A stretch of 64,000 bases of DNA from Thinopyrum elongatum (Eukaryota; Streptophyta; Magnoliopsida; Poales; Poaceae). The translations under genes were made by a program, and so were the position numbers. Positions 12,390-25,060 of this stretch are shown here, in pieces. The notes below the pieces were generated by a model. It searched no databases, was not told the origin of the DNA, and worked only from the letters and a program-made list of their open reading frames with translations. Position 1 is the stretch's first letter, and every line of letters starts with the position of its first letter. Location of the stretch: contig CM022297.1 of assembly GCA_011799875.1 (NCBI GenBank), positions 519,424,929 through 519,488,928 on the forward strand, read 5' to 3'.

Positions 12390-13426
12390 TGATCTACAAC
12401 AACATAGATATGCAAAAAACTATCAGGACTAAGTTCATGATAAATTAAAGTTCAATTAATCATATTACTTAAGAACTCCCACTTAGATAGACATCCCTCT
12501 AGCTATCTAAATGATCACGTGATCCATATCAACTAAACCATGTCCGATCATCACGTGAGATGGAGTAGTTTTCAATGGTGAACATCTCTATGTTGATCAT
12601 ATCTACTATATGATTCACGTTCGACCTTTCGGTCTCCGTTTTCCGAGGCCATATCTACATATGCTAGGCTTGTCAAGTTTAACCTGAGTATTCCGCGTGT
12701 GCAAAACTGTCTTGCACCCGTTGTATTTGAACATAGAGCTTATCACACCCGATCATCACGTGGTGTCTCGGCACGACGAACTGTTGCAACGGTGCATACT
12801 TAGGGAGAACACTTATACCTTGAAATTTTAGTGAGGGATCATCTTATAATGCTACCGTCGTTCTAAGCAAAATAAGATGCATAAAGGATAAACATCACAT
12901 GCAATCATAATATGTGACATGATATGGCCATCATCGTCTTGTGCCTTTGATCTCCATCTCCAAAGCACCGTCATGATCTCCATCGTCACCGGCTTGACAC
13001 CTTGATCTCCATCGTAGCGTCGTTGTCGTCTCGCCAACTATTGCTTCTACTACTATCGCTACCGCTTAGTGATAAAGCAAAACAATTACATGGCGTTTGC
13101 ATTGCATACAATAAAGCGACAACCATAAGGCTCCTGCCAGTTGCCGATAACTTTTACAAAACATGATCATCTCATACAATAACGTGTATCACATCATGTC
13201 TTGACCATATCACATCACAACATGCCCTGCAAAAACAAGTTAGACGTCCTCTACTTTGTTGTTGCAAGTTTTACGTGGCTGCTATGGGCTTCTAGTAAGA
13301 ACCGTCCTTACCTACGCATCAAAACCACAATGATTTTTCGTCAAGTGTGCTGTTTTAACCTTCAACAAGGACCGGCCGTAGTCAAACTCGATTCAACTAA
13401 AGTTGGAGAAACAGACACCCGCCAGC
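12390..13426 (-). other. Copia 5' leader (part), non-coding
   Basis: This lies between the gag start and the nested gypsy element. The leader resumes at 22597-22792, up to the primer-binding site. No other gene is visible. Confidence 0.7.
13422..13426. repeat. Target site duplication CCAGC (left)
   Basis: CCAGC here and again at 22592-22596, directly outside the two gypsy LTRs. Confidence 0.9.
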
Positions 13427-13909
13427 TGTCGGTGTCAAAACCGGCGGATCTCGGGCAGGGGGTCCCGAACTGTGCGTCTAAGGTCGATGGTTACAGGAGA
13501 CAGGGGACACGATGTTTACCCAGGTTCGGGCCCTCTCTATGGAGGTAATACCCTACGTCCTGCTTGATTGATCTTGATGAATATGAGTATTACAAGAGTT
13601 GATCTACCACGAGATCGTAATGGCTAAAGCCCTAGAAGTCTAGCCTGTCTGATTATGATTGTGATTATCCTTGTCCCTACGGACTAAACCCTCCGGTTTA
13701 TATAGACACCGGAGGGGGCTAGGGTTGTACAAAGTCGGTTACAGAGAAAGGAATCTACATATCCGAACGCCAAGCTTGCCGTCCACGCTAAGGAGAGTCC
13801 CAGCCGGACACGGGAGAGAGTCTTTTGCCTTGTATCTTCATGGCCCATCAGTCCGGCCCACATTACGTAGCCCGGACGCCCGAGGACCCCTTAATCCAGG
13901 ACTCCCTCA
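13427..13909 (-). repeat. Gypsy 3' LTR (left copy)
   Basis: 483 bp, identical in length to 22109-22591 with 12 substitutions and no indels in my comparison. Confidence 0.93.
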
Positions 13910-14439
13910 GTAGCCCCTGAACCGGGCTTCAATGACGATGTGTCCGGCGCGCAGATTGTCTTCGGCATTGCAAGGCGGGTTCCTCCTCTGAATACTCCAA
14001 AACAGACTTCAAGCGCAGAAAACGTGTCCGGCTCTGCAAAACAAGTACCACACACAACCGCAGAGAGTATAATATTTCACGAATCTAATCCGCTGACAAC
14101 TTTTTATAACGCGATACCACGTTCCTTTAAGATGCGGTTTCCAGTGGCACGCCTCATCACAGCAGAGATCGTGTTCCTTTATTACGGGATTCTCATCAAT
14201 ACGGGCGTGGGTAATCCAACCGTGCCATCTGCACGGCCCTTGGGAATAGGCGAGTTTTAAGGCGAGTGGGGAGGCGCTTGATATTCACTGCCTTTATAAG
14301 GAGATAAGGATTCACCCCTTTCACCCACGCCTTCTCTTTCTCTGCCTCTCCATTCTCGAGCTCCAGCGCCCAAGTTCTCATCTTTTCCGCCTCAAAGAAG
14401 CACTCCGACCATGCCGGATCCGGAGCGCAAGGCAAGTGG

Positions 14440-17400
14440 ATGGCCTCCTCCGTCAAGGAGAAGGACATCACGAAGCTCCGGGAGGCGGGGTATTTGGCCA
14501 AGGAAATCGCCCATCGGCTTCCGGCCAAGGGACAGATCATCCCCACCCCCAAGCCTCATGGGAGGGTGGTGTTCATCCCCCACTTCATCCGCGGGTTAGG
14601 GTTTCCTCTCCACCCTTTCGTTCGCGGACTCATGTTCTACTACGGGCTAGATTTTCATGATCTAGCCCCAAATTCTTTCCTCAACATCTCGGCATTTATT
14701 GTCGTGTGCGAGGCTTTCCTCCGCATCCCACCCCACTTCGGACTGTGGCTCAAGATCTTCAATGTGAAGCCGAAGGTGGTGGATGGTCAACACGCAGAGT
14801 GCGGAGGCGCCATGGTGAGCAAGATGCCCAACGTCACATGGCCCAAAGGTACTTTTGTGGAAACCGTCAAAGGGTGGCAACAACTGTGGTTCTATATCAC
14901 AGAGCCCCGCGACGCTACCTGGGCCGCGGCTCCCGAATTCAAGTCCGGAGCCCCAATGCGGCTCACCTCCTGGCTAGAGAAGGGCCTAAACTGGTCATCG
15001 TCGGACGAGCTGACAGCGCTGCAGGCGCGTATCCAGAGCATGGTAGACAAGAACATCAAGCTTGTCAATGTGATCCAGGTGATGCTAGTTCGCCGGATCC
15101 TTCCATGCCAAAGCTGAACTTGCCATCTGTGGGAGTTCGATCCAGCCGAGCACCAAACCTTGCAACAGTTCTTCGGAACTACGCACGAAGACATCTGGAA
15201 GGTGCTTTTTAAGGCCAGCGAGAAATGGCCGGAGACGACCAAGGACCGCGGGCACGACCTGGCCCATCCCGCCAGTCCGGTAAGCTTTTCGTGCTTTCAA
15301 GGTGTATCCTTTACTTGCTTGCTCAGGGAAAATGCCTAAGCCTCCCTATTTATTTTTTTCAGGTCTGGACGAAGAAGGCAGAGCGGATCAAGTGTCCGGC
15401 TCCACTGCCCGAGGAACCAGCCATCCCGCTTCTGACGAAGGTGCTGGTCCCGGCGCCCTACCAGGCGCCGGAGAAGAAGGCCAAGAAAAAGGGCAAGGAG
15501 ACCAGAAGTGGCCTCCGTCGCAAGGGAACTTCGGACGCGATGTCCGAAGATGCCGAAACTCACTCCTCCGCCGCAGAGGATGACAAGGAGGAGGAGGAAA
15601 GAAACTCTCCCCTTGAGGGGGGAAGGAAGAAAAGGGCGGCCTCCATAAATCTGGAGGCAGAGGCGTCCAAGAAGGGAAAGGTCTCCCTCGCGGATAACTC
15701 CGCGTGGGATGTCGACAGCAGCCCAGAGCGGCGCCCCCGAGATAAGCCCCTGGCCGGATCGTGAGTACTCAAAGATCCTGACGCATTCATATATCCAGCC
15801 CCTTGTCTCCATAGTTTTAACATGTTGAATCATGTAGTTGCAGTCCGGTTCGTTTCGACCTCGAGCGATACTCCTCCTCGGGAAATTCGCTGGACCCGAA
15901 GGTGATGGACAGCGGGTCCCTTCCGGCGGCCTCCTCTCCCAAGGCCATGGATGACACCGAGGTGTTGTCCCAAAGGATCCCAGGCCAGGGAGAGACGCAG
16001 GAGGCCGTTAGCGCGGCGCCAGAGGGTGAAACCTCGGCCGCCGGACACATGGGGGAGCAAATCCCCATGGAGCCTGGCAATGGGGGCCAGGTCCAATTCG
16101 GCCCCCAGCTGAATACGATCCCGGAGACCAATACGGCTACAGAATCCAGCAAGCAGCCTCCTTCGAAAGAAGGGGGTGTGCCCATTTCGCCGGTGACCTC
16201 TGTCCAACCAGAGGCACCGAACACCCTACTGGAAGCGCTGCGAAGTGCTTCCATTGTAGAGGAACACCGTGCCCTTATGGGTACGGTGATTGAGAAGATT
16301 CAGTCCGCGAAGAGCGGACTGACCGAAGCCTGCACAAGCCTTCTAACAGGTTTTGAGGTATGAAACGTAATTATGTAAAAAGAATATCACAGTATTGACA
16401 GTAGCCCCTGAGACACTATCCGGTGGTCAAAAAGAAAAGCCGGACAGAGGATCAAACAATTTTCGCAGGAGACTAACCATACATGTCTATGTGAAAAAGC
16501 AGGCGTCGCTGCTGGCTGCGACCTCTCGTGTTGCTGAAGTCTCCGGACTGAAGCAGAGTCTGGAGCGGGCCGAGGAAGAACTCGGCCATGTGGAAAAGCA
16601 GCTGGAGGATAAGCAAGGTATGCCATGACCTTCTGTATATCAGAAAGGATAGATGATTTGCATTGACCATAGTGCCATGATATTTGTAGGAGCGACGACT
16701 GAGGTGGAGGCCCTTAAAAAGGCGCTGGCCGAGGCCCAGAAAAGAGCGGCGGAGGAACAATCCGTCCGCGAAAAGCACGAGGCCAGGGTCAGTGAGGTCC
16801 AACAAGAGCTCCAGGACGCTGTAAAGAAATGCGAGTCCTTGGAGCGCAAGATGACGGATCAAGAGTCCGAGCTTGCTAAGGCCCACCAAAGCACACAAGA
16901 AGCCCGGGTTGAAGCCCAGGGCGCCCTCCAGGAAATCCAAGAGGCCAGGAAAATCGCGGCGGGTAAGGCCTTTATAATGCAAAGCAAATTTGTGAAGGAA
17001 AGGTACCTCTTACTGACCCGGATTTGGAGTTCTCCAGGAGCGTTTGTGGATCTGCCGCGCAGCATTGCAGATGCTGCGGATTTCTTCCGAGCCGAAGAGG
17101 GGAGCTCAACAGAGAAGCTGTTCTGGTCGCAATACCTTGCGCCAGAGCATCCGGTGCCCCTTAGCGATCAGCTGAAACAGCTGACCGAACTGCATAGGGC
17201 GGCCGAATTGGCCATGAAGGACTTGATAATCCGCTTATGGCCTGCCGAAGCCATACCCCAAAACTACTTCGGGCTCGTGAAGCGACTGGTTGCTGCCTGC
17301 CCTCGGCTTGATGCCATCCAGCGGTCGGTCTGCATCGAAGGTGCGCGGATGGCCTTCGCCCGTGTCAAGATACAGTGGGCGAAGATGAACGTCGTCAAGC

Positions 17401-17522
17401 TCGCGACCGAGGGACCGCCCGCGGGCAAGGAGCACCGCACGCCCGAGCGATATTTTGATGATGTCCTGGAGGGATCCCGCATTGTAGCGGAGCAGTGTGC
17501 AAAAGACATTATCTTCGGATGA
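14440..17522 (+). pseudogene. Antisense gene of the gypsy element: 'putative gypsy-type transposon' (PF04195-like) protein with coiled coil
   Basis: Proposed exons are 14440-15280, 15363-15761, about 15839-16358, about 16503-16615 and 16690-17522. Exon 1 encodes a PF04195-like domain, recognised by the pattern HFIRGLGFPLHPFVRGLMFYY and a following WKxLWF-like segment. The middle exons are charged and low in complexity. The last exon has a long coiled coil (alternating E/K/A/Q, about 16690-16975) followed by a conserved helical C-terminus ending at 17522. A TGA at 15115-15117 stands where related copies would have an Arg codon, so this copy is broken. The gene runs opposite to gag. This family is common in grass gypsy elements but its role is not known. 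Splice sites for exons 3 and 4 are my reading. Confidence 0.72.
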
Positions 17523-18716
17523 ATATGTTATCCTGTCCTGCACAATAAAACGAAACTGATATGTAATATAATGTTAGTTGTTTATATCAAGATTTTTCCT
17601 CCTGTGCAGCCATTTTATTAAATCTGAGAGTTGGCCAGTCGTCGGTTTCAGCCCCCACGTAGGTAGTACGGGGGTGTTCGGGATAAAATCTAAACACTCT
17701 TTATCCAAAGTTTGGTCCTTGAAGGAGGTGTTTAGCGCAACGAACCAGGCAACCGAACTATGTGGCTTTATCACCCTCACTTAGCCATAGGAGTTTTATA
17801 GAAATTTAGGCGCAGCCCCTAGTATTCGTGAATCCGAACTAGAGTGCTGTAAACACCGGATCGGGTAAAGACCGATTCGTCGCATAATGCGGAAAAAATC
17901 ACAAAAGATTTGTAACCTCCGAAGAGCTGACCGGCTCACGCCGCATCATGACAGTCAGTTTTCGGCTTTCTCTACTGAGGTGCTCATCCGGATGAACCAG
18001 GGCACAATCGTAGTAGTTCCCCCTTTACTACCCTAGCCGATATAGCGGAACGTAAGGTAGTAAGCACAGGAGCCGGGCAACCCAACTATTGACCAAAGAC
18101 ATAATTCGGAGCCAATGCATATAATGCTAAATTCGGGGTGCCGAACTATACTATAAAAAGTGTTCGGACTTGGTTGCCGTATTATGGGGCGCAATAAAGC
18201 CCCTGGCAAATTTAGGCCGTACCAAAGTGTACGGGTGCAATGGATAAGATTATCAAGAAAAAAAAAGTAGTAAGCTAGTGCCGCAGAAGTTGGGCCGCGA
18301 ACTGTTTCCATTATAAATTTATGGATACGTAAAAGCGTATAAGTAGTGCAATAAGCAACAGGGCTATTTTACATGCCATGACCAAGGGAGAGCTGCGTGA
18401 GGGTCCTGAGAACAGGTAGAGTGACCGTCAAAAAGACTTCCTAGAGATTCCCGCATACCGCAATGCTTCTTGCTATCTTGGTGTATCTATCCTTCGAAAG
18501 GACCGATGATCAGGCCGTCTTGAGGGGCATGTGGAAAACCTGAAAAGGATGAAAAAAGAAAAAGTGAGAGTACATGTATCCAGGGGAGGTCGAGCCGTAT
18601 TATGGACCACAATATAGTTATGCCTCCGTATATGCCCATGGTATTTTAAGTGCATAATTATGTACTCGTGGTACGTATGCCGCCATTTGGCCGGGACGGA
18701 GACGGAGGCCAGATTG
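17523..18716. other. Gypsy internal spacer where pol is absent
   Basis: These 1.2 kb lie where pol would follow gag-pro in an autonomous gypsy element. I see no RT, RNase H or integrase motif in any frame. It looks like degenerate non-coding sequence. Confidence 0.6.
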
Positions 18717-21700
18717 CTAGTCTAACTCCTGACGAGCCGTACTGTTATGCTGCGAAGTAGTCCGGATCCGCTTGACAGTGTCCGGGAGTTTGGCCGCTGA
18801 ATTAAGATTCTGCTTGGCAAGGCCGCTCTGTACTTCCGCTGCCAAGGTTGCGGTGTGCTCCTCAGTACGGAGGGAGCGCTCCGTGTTTCTATTAACTGTT
18901 ATGACACCGCGTGGGCCCGGCATCTTGAGCTTGTGATAAGCATAGTGTGGTACCGCATTGAATCGAGCGAATGCGGTTCGTCCGAGCAGTGCATGATAGC
19001 CGCTGCGGAAGGGGACGATATCGAAGATCAACTCTTCGCTTCTGAAGTTGTCCGGGGATCCGAAGACAACCTCCAGTGTGATTGAGCCCGTACAGTGGGC
19101 CTCTACACCTGGTATGACTCCTTTAAAGGTAGTTTTTGTGGGTTTGATCCTTGAGGGATCGATGCCCATTTTGCGCACTGTATCCTGATAGAGCAGGTTT
19201 AGGCTGCTGCCGCCGTCCATGAGGACGCGCGTGAGATGGAATCCATCAACAATTGGATCGAGGACCAGTGCGGCTGAGCCGCCATGACGAATACTGGTCG
19301 GATGGTCCCTGCGATCGAAGGTGATCGGGCAGGAAGACCATGGGTTGAACTTTGGGGCGACTGGCTCCATCGCGTAGACGTCCCTGAGCGCTCGTTTGGG
19401 CTCCCTTTTGGGGATATGAGTGGCGTATATCATGCTCACCGTTTTAACCTGGGAAGGGAACTTCTTCTGCCCTCCTGTGTTCGGCGGACAGGACTCCTCG
19501 TCATCGTCCTCGCTTTGCGACCCCTTCTTCTTGTGTTCGGCATTTAACTTGCCGGCCTGTTTAAAAACCCAACAGTCTCTGTTGGTATGATTGGCTGGTT
19601 TATCAGGGGTGCCGTGAATCTGGCATGGACGATCGAGTATGTGGTCCAAGCTGGATGAGCCCGTATTGTTTCTTTTGTATGGCTTCTTCCACTGGCCGGA
19701 CTTGGAGCCACTGAAACCGGCGTTGACCGTCGTGCCATCGGCAGTGCCACCATTGCTTTGGCTCTTGTGCCTGCAGCGTGGGGGCTTGCCATTGCTATTC
19801 TTGGCTTCAGAGGTACCGGCATCGCTTGTAGTGTTATTGCTACGAGCTAGCCAACTATCCTCGCCCACACAAAAGCAGGTCATAAGTGCCGTGAGGGCTG
19901 CCATGGACTTCGGTTTTTCTTGGCCGAGGTGATGAGCGAGCCATTCGTCGCGGATGCTATGCTTAAAGGCCACTAGGGCTTCGGCATCCGGACAGTCGAA
20001 GAGCTGGTTCTTTTTAGTTAGGAACCTAGTACAGAATTTCCTGGCCGACTCTCCAGGCTGTTGAACTATGTGACTTAAGTCATCGGCATCCGGAGGTCGT
20101 ACATATGTACCTTGGAAGTTGTCGCGGAAGGCATCTTCCAAGTCCTCCCAGCTGCCAATAGAGTTTTCAGGCAGACTGTTTAACCAGTGCCGAGCTGGCC
20201 CCTTGAGTTTTAATGGGAGGTATTTGATGGCGTGAAGGTCATCACCGCGGGCCATATGAATATGGAGAAGAAAATCCTCAATCCATACCGCGGGATCTGT
20301 TGTTCCATCATATGATTCGATATTTACGGGTTTAAACCCTTCTGGGAATTCGTGCTCCATTACTTCATCAGTGAAGCAGAGGGGGTGTGCGGCGCCTCTA
20401 TATCGGGCCACGTTGCGACGTAGCTCGGATTGAGTTCGTCGGCAGTCTTCGGCCCGGGCGTGGTTATGTTTGTCACGTCTGGCTTGATAGCCGTCGTCGC
20501 GCGCCAGGGCATGCCCCCGCGATCCATAGATTGATCTGGACTGACCTGCTCTATTGTCCAGGTCCTGCCGCAGGTCATATGTATGAGCCCGGGCTGCTAT
20601 GTCTTTGCTTTTGCGGCGAGGTAGTATGGGCTGGTGTTCGGCTTGAGTTGCTGCTTTGTCCCGGCCACGTGGTGGTCGGTCAGCCGCATTATGTGTTGAT
20701 GGCATGGGCTTAAGTGCCTCGTCGTTGAATTGGGGTAGCAGTTTACACCTCGGATAACTTTTAATGGGGCACTCGAGTCCGTATTCCTCGGCTGCCAGGA
20801 CATCAGTCCATCTGTTGTTGAATAGATCTTGATCAGCTTGAAGCTCCTGCTGTTTCTTTTTCAGGCTCTTCGCAGTGGCTATTAGCCGGCGCTTAAAGCG
20901 CTCCTGCTCGACGGGTTCCTCAGGCACGATAAAGTCTTCGTCACCGAGGCTCACCTCATCTTCGGAGGGTGGAAGATAGTTGCTGTCCTCCGAGTCTTCG
21001 TTTATGGCCTGTTCATCAGGGCTGGCTTGCCCATCTTCCCTATCGTCCTGTTCGAAAGTCGGCTCGACGGGATCTTCTTTGTCTTCGGCCTCATCCGGAG
21101 TATTGTTCTCTCTCGTGCTGGCATTGCTATCTTTTCCGCGGCATGATTTAGAGCGGCGCCGCTGACGTCGGCACTTTGGCCGTGTCTCAGGAGGTGTATC
21201 CTCGACTGGATCTTTCTTGTTATCGCCGTTATTCTCTTTGGGGGTATCCACCATGTACACGTCATACGAGGAGGTGGCTGTCCAGCGCCCAGTAAACGGC
21301 GGGTTTTGGGCCTGCTCCTCTCCGGCATCGGCGTCCATACCGTCGATGTCTTCGGAGTCGTAATCGAGCATGTCAATTAAATCTTTGACAGTGGCAATGA
21401 AGTGGGCGGTGGGTGGGAAGCGAAATTCTCCGTCCTCAGCCCCCAGTTCAAACCGGATATAGTTCGGCTACGAGTCCCCCGCTAAGGAGAGGGTTTTTAA
21501 TGAGTTAAGCACATCACCCAAAGGTGAGTGCCGGAAGATGTCCGCGGAGCTGAACTCGACGATCGGTGCCCGATTGAGCTCGACGGGCGCGGACACACGC
21601 GGTTCGGAACCTGTTGCCGAAGACGAGTCCGAGGTTTCGGTGACACAGATCTCGTTGGAAGTTGGGTCTGTGTGCGGCTCCAACGCCGCTGAGTCTGCGG

Positions 21701-22064
21701 CTTCCGTGGCGGGGTTGAGCTTCCCATCCTCGGATGGCGCAATCTGCTCCAGATCTAGGGCCAGGGCAGTTACAGGAGCTATCTCCCGGGTGTGGTCCGA
21801 TGACAGATTTAGGTCATGTTCATCGCGGTGGCAGGGAGCGGCTGCCATGGGCTCGAATCCGTCGAAGATCAAGTCTCTGCGGATATCGGCAACATAGTTC
21901 AAGCTTCCAAACCTGACCTGACGGCCAGGGGCGTAGCTGTCGATCTGCTCTAGATGACCAAGCGAGTTGGCCCGCAGCATGAAGCCGCCGAATACGAAGA
22001 TCTGGCCGGGGAGAAAGACCTCCCTCAAGGCAGCATCGTTGTGGATGATTGATGGAGCCATCGA
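18717..22064 (-). pseudogene. Gypsy gag-protease polyprotein with one in-frame stop
   Basis: An ATG at 22062-22064 (minus strand) opens a frame that continues to 18717, interrupted only by TAG at 21468-21470. The N-terminal third is acidic and disordered. A retrotransposon gag domain follows (WIEDFLLHIHMARGDD to FCTRFLTKKNQLFDC, about 20330-19980), then a Cys/His cluster (CQIHGTPDKPANHTNRDCW) near 19600. Last is a retropepsin-like domain with the active-site pattern MDGGSSLNLLY near 19200, where plant gag-asp proteases commonly have DGG instead of DTG. The frame ends without pol. A second start with a good context lies at 21371, downstream of the stop. The product would coat the element's RNA if it were expressed. 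Confidence 0.85.
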
Positions 22065-22108
22065 GTCTTCTAGCGACAACACAGCGGAACTCTCAATGAA
22101 AGCACCAA

Positions 22109-22591
22109 TGTCGGTGTCAAAACCGGCGGATCTCGGGTAGGGGGTCCCGAACTGTGCGTCTAAGGTCGATGGTAACAGGAGACGGGGGACATGATGTTTA
22201 CCCAGGTTCGGGCCCTCTCTATGGAGGTAATACCCTACGTCCTGCTTGATTGATCTTAATGAATATGAGTATTACAAGAGTTGATCTACCACGAGATTGT
22301 AATGGCTAAAACCCTAGAAGTCTAGCCTGTCTGATTATGATTGTGATTATCCTTGTCCCTACGGACTAAACCCTTCGGTTTATATAGACACCGGAGGGGG
22401 CTAGGGTTGTACAAAGTCGGTTACAGAGAAAGGAATCTTCATATCCGAACGCCAAGCTTGCCGTCCACGCTAAGGAGAGTCCCAGCCGGACACGGGGGAG
22501 AGTCTTCTGTCTTGTATCTTCATGGCCCATCAGTCCGGCCCACATTACGTAGCCCGGACGCCCGAGGACCCCTTAATCCAGGACTCCCTCA
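22109..22591 (-). repeat. Gypsy 5' LTR (right copy), with promoter
   Basis: 483 bp. On the minus strand a clear TATA box, CTATATAAACC, lies at about 22378-22389. Element transcription would start just after it and run leftwards through gag. Confidence 0.93.
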
Positions 22592-22596
22592 CCAGC
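22592..22596. repeat. Target site duplication CCAGC (right)
   Basis: Matches 13422-13426 exactly. Confidence 0.9.
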
Positions 22597-22775
22597 CACC
22601 TGTGTGCAAAGCACGTCGGTAGAACCAGTCTCATGAATGCGGTCATGTAATGTCGGTTCGGGCCGCTTCATCCAACAATACCGCCGAATCAAAGTAAGAC
22701 GTTGGTGGTAAGCAGTATGACTATTATCGTCCACAACTCTTTGTGTTCTACTCGTGCATATCATCTACGCATAGA

Positions 22776-22791
22776 CCTGGCTCGGATGCCA
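22776..22791 (-). other. Copia primer-binding site
   Basis: On the minus strand, one base inside the right LTR, TGGCATCCGAGCCAGG differs at two positions from the initiator-Met tRNA binding site TGGTATCAGAGCCAGG used by BARE/Angela-type elements. Confidence 0.8.
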
Positions 22792-22792
22792 C

Positions 22793-24549
22793 TGATGGGA
22801 AACGTAGCATGCAATTTCAAAAAAATCCTACGCTCACGCAAGATCTATCTAGGAGATGCATAGCAATGAGAGGGGAGAGTGTGTCCACGTACCCTCGTAG
22901 ACCGAAAGCGGAAGCGTTAGCTTAACGCGGTTGATGTAGTCGAACATCTTTGCGATCCAACCGATCAAGCACCGAACGTACGGCACCTCCGAGTTCAGCA
23001 CACGTTCAGCTCGATGACATCCCTCGAGCTCTTGATCCAGTTGAGGACGAGGGAGAGTTCCGTCAGCACGACGGCGTGGCGATGGTGATGATGAAGTTAC
23101 CGGCGCAGGGCTTCGCCTAAGCACTACGACGATATGACCGAGGTGTGTAACTGTGGAGAGGGGCACCGCACACGGCTAAGACAAATCTTGGTCTGTCTTT
23201 GGGGTGCCCCCCCTCCCTTGTATATAAAGGAGGGAGGGAGAGAGGCCGACCCTCCTAGGGGCGCGCCAAGTGTATGGAGTCCTACTAGGACTTCCAAGTC
23301 CTAGTAGGAATCCCTGTCCTTTTTCGGAGTAGGAGAGAAGGAAAGAGGGAAAGAGAGAGGGAGTTGGAAAGGGCAAGGGGGGCGCCGCCCCCTTCCCCTA
23401 GTCCAATTCGGACCCATGGGGGGGGGGGGCGCGTGCCACCTCCCCTTTGGCCTGCCTCCTCTTTTCCCGTATGGCCCAATAAGGCCCATTACTTCTCCCG
23501 GTGAATTCCCGTAACTCCCCGGTACTCCAAAAAATACCCGAATCACTTGAAACCTTTCCGATGTCCGAATATAGCCTTCCAATATATGAATCTTTACCTC
23601 TCGACCATTTAGAGACTCCTCGTCATGTCCGTGATCTCATCCGGGACTCCGAACAAACTTCGGTCATCAAATCACATAACTCATAATACAAATCGTCATC
23701 GAACGTTAAGCGTGCGGACCCTATGGGTTCGAGAACTATGTAGACATGCCCGAGACACATCTCCGGTCAATAACCAATAGCGGAACCTGGATGCTCATAT
23801 TGGCTCCTACATATTCTACGAAGATCTTTATCGGTCAAACCGCATAACAACATACGTTATTCCTTTTGTCATCGGTATGTTACTTGCCCGAGATTCGATC
23901 ATCGGTATCATCATACCTAGTTCAATCTCGTTACCGGCAAGTCTCTTTACTCGTTCTGTAATGCATCATCCCGCAACTAACTCATTAGTCACATTGCTTG
24001 CAAGGCTTCATATGATGTGCATTACCGAGAGGGCCCAGAAATACCTCTCCGATACTTGGAGTGACAAATACTAATCTCGATCTATGCCAACCCAACAAAC
24101 ACCTTTGGAGACACCTGTAGAGCATCTTTATAATCACCCAATTACGTTGTGACATTTGATAGCACACAAGGTGTTCCTCCGGTATTCGGGAGTTGCATAA
24201 TCTCATAGTCAGAGGAACATGTATAAGTCATGAAGAAAGCAATAGCAATAAAACTTAACGATCATTATGCTAAGCTAACGGATGGGTCTTGTCCATCACA
24301 TCATTCTCCTAATGATGTGATCCCGTTCATCAAATGACAACACATGTCTATGGTCAGGAAACTTAACCATCTTTGATTAATGAGCTAGTCAAGTAGAGGC
24401 ATACTAGGGACACTTTGTTTTGTCTATATATTCACACATGTATCAAGTTTCCGGTTAATACAATTCTAGCATGAATAATAAATATTTATCATGATATAAG
24501 GAAATATAAATAACAACTTTATTATTGCCTCTAGGGCATATTTCCTTCA
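22793..24549 (-). repeat. Copia 5' LTR (right copy)
   Basis: 1757 bp, the partner of 6647-8395. It is followed by the target duplication CAAAC at 24550-24554, then by the remaining tip (to 24576) of the outer LTR. Confidence 0.93.
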
Positions 24550-24576
24550 CAAACATGGGGGCACCATGCTCTCTCA

Positions 24577-24980
24577 CTTTTGTTCTGGCGTGCCCCATGG
24601 TTCTACAGATGGAGGCTATGGGTGCAGTCTCCCCTCTGATGCGAGAGGAGCCTTGGCAATGGTAGTGGCGGCTTCTCCTTGCCGGTTCATACGGTCATGT
24701 GTTGGATCCATGTCAAAGCTCCATGGCGTGTCTGGTGTGGGTGGTCTATGTGTGCGCTCTCGGCTAGCCCGCCCTCCGGGTACATCGGAATTAGGTGGGG
24801 TTGGGATTGCCCTCGGTGGTGATATGCCTTTCGACTACGTCGGTGACCCCATGTGTGGTATGGGTGCTCCATGCATGAGTGCTCTATGGTGTGTCTCTCA
24901 CTGTGATGCCCTTTGACTCTCGCTGTTGGCGCACAGGTGCCGTGGCGTCGTCTCGGCCGTGCGCAATCTTTCGGCCACAT
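24577..24980 (+). other. GC-rich retroposon-like sequence, left part
   Basis: No intact frame. It appears to continue at 25652-25929 on the far side of the Cassandra-like element, ending in an A-run after CTATAAAAATATGGTACAC. Together this looks like the remains of an A-tailed retroposon. I cannot name a family. Confidence 0.35.
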
Positions 24981-25060
24981 TGTGATAGCATGGCATAATA
25001 GGGATGATAGACTACTCATATCAATAAGGAATTCCTTCTTTTTCAGGAGCCCATTCGGAA

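Larger units (their letters stand above)
13427..22591 (-). mobile_element. Non-autonomous Ty3/gypsy retrotransposon (Fatima-like), nested in the copia element
   Basis: Two 483-bp LTRs (13427-13909 and 22109-22591) start TGTCGGTGTC and end GACTCCCTCA on the plus strand and have perfect CCAGC target duplications. The minus-strand gag-protease frame sets the element's orientation. No reverse transcriptase, RNase H or integrase can be found, so it depended on an autonomous relative. It also carries an antisense, multi-exon gene on the plus strand. Twelve LTR differences in 483 bp (2.5%) suggest roughly one million years at the rate usually assumed for grass LTRs. The Fatima assignment rests on remembered LTR sequence and is moderately certain. 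Confidence 0.9.
6647..24549 (-). mobile_element. Complete Ty1/copia retrotransposon (Angela/BARE/WIS-like), minus strand, with a nested gypsy element
   Basis: Two LTRs (6647-8395 and 22793-24549) bracket a minus-strand gag-pol region, and a perfect 5-bp target duplication CAAAC lies at 6642-6646 and 24550-24554. Without the nested gypsy element it is about 8.7 kb, the usual length for this group. Next to the right LTR is a primer-binding site, TGGCATCCGAGCCAGG (22776-22791), matching the initiator-Met tRNA site with two differences. Next to the left LTR is a purine tract, AAGTGGGAGAC on the minus strand (8396-8406). The LTRs differ at roughly 42 positions by eye, about 2.4%. The coding region is broken, so the copy is immobile. 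Confidence 0.93.

Noticed and set aside
17523..18716. Search for a hidden pol (RT, integrase) between the antisense gene and gag-pro
   Set aside because: No YVDD/YLDD-like, HHCC or DDE pattern in any frame; the element is treated as non-autonomous.
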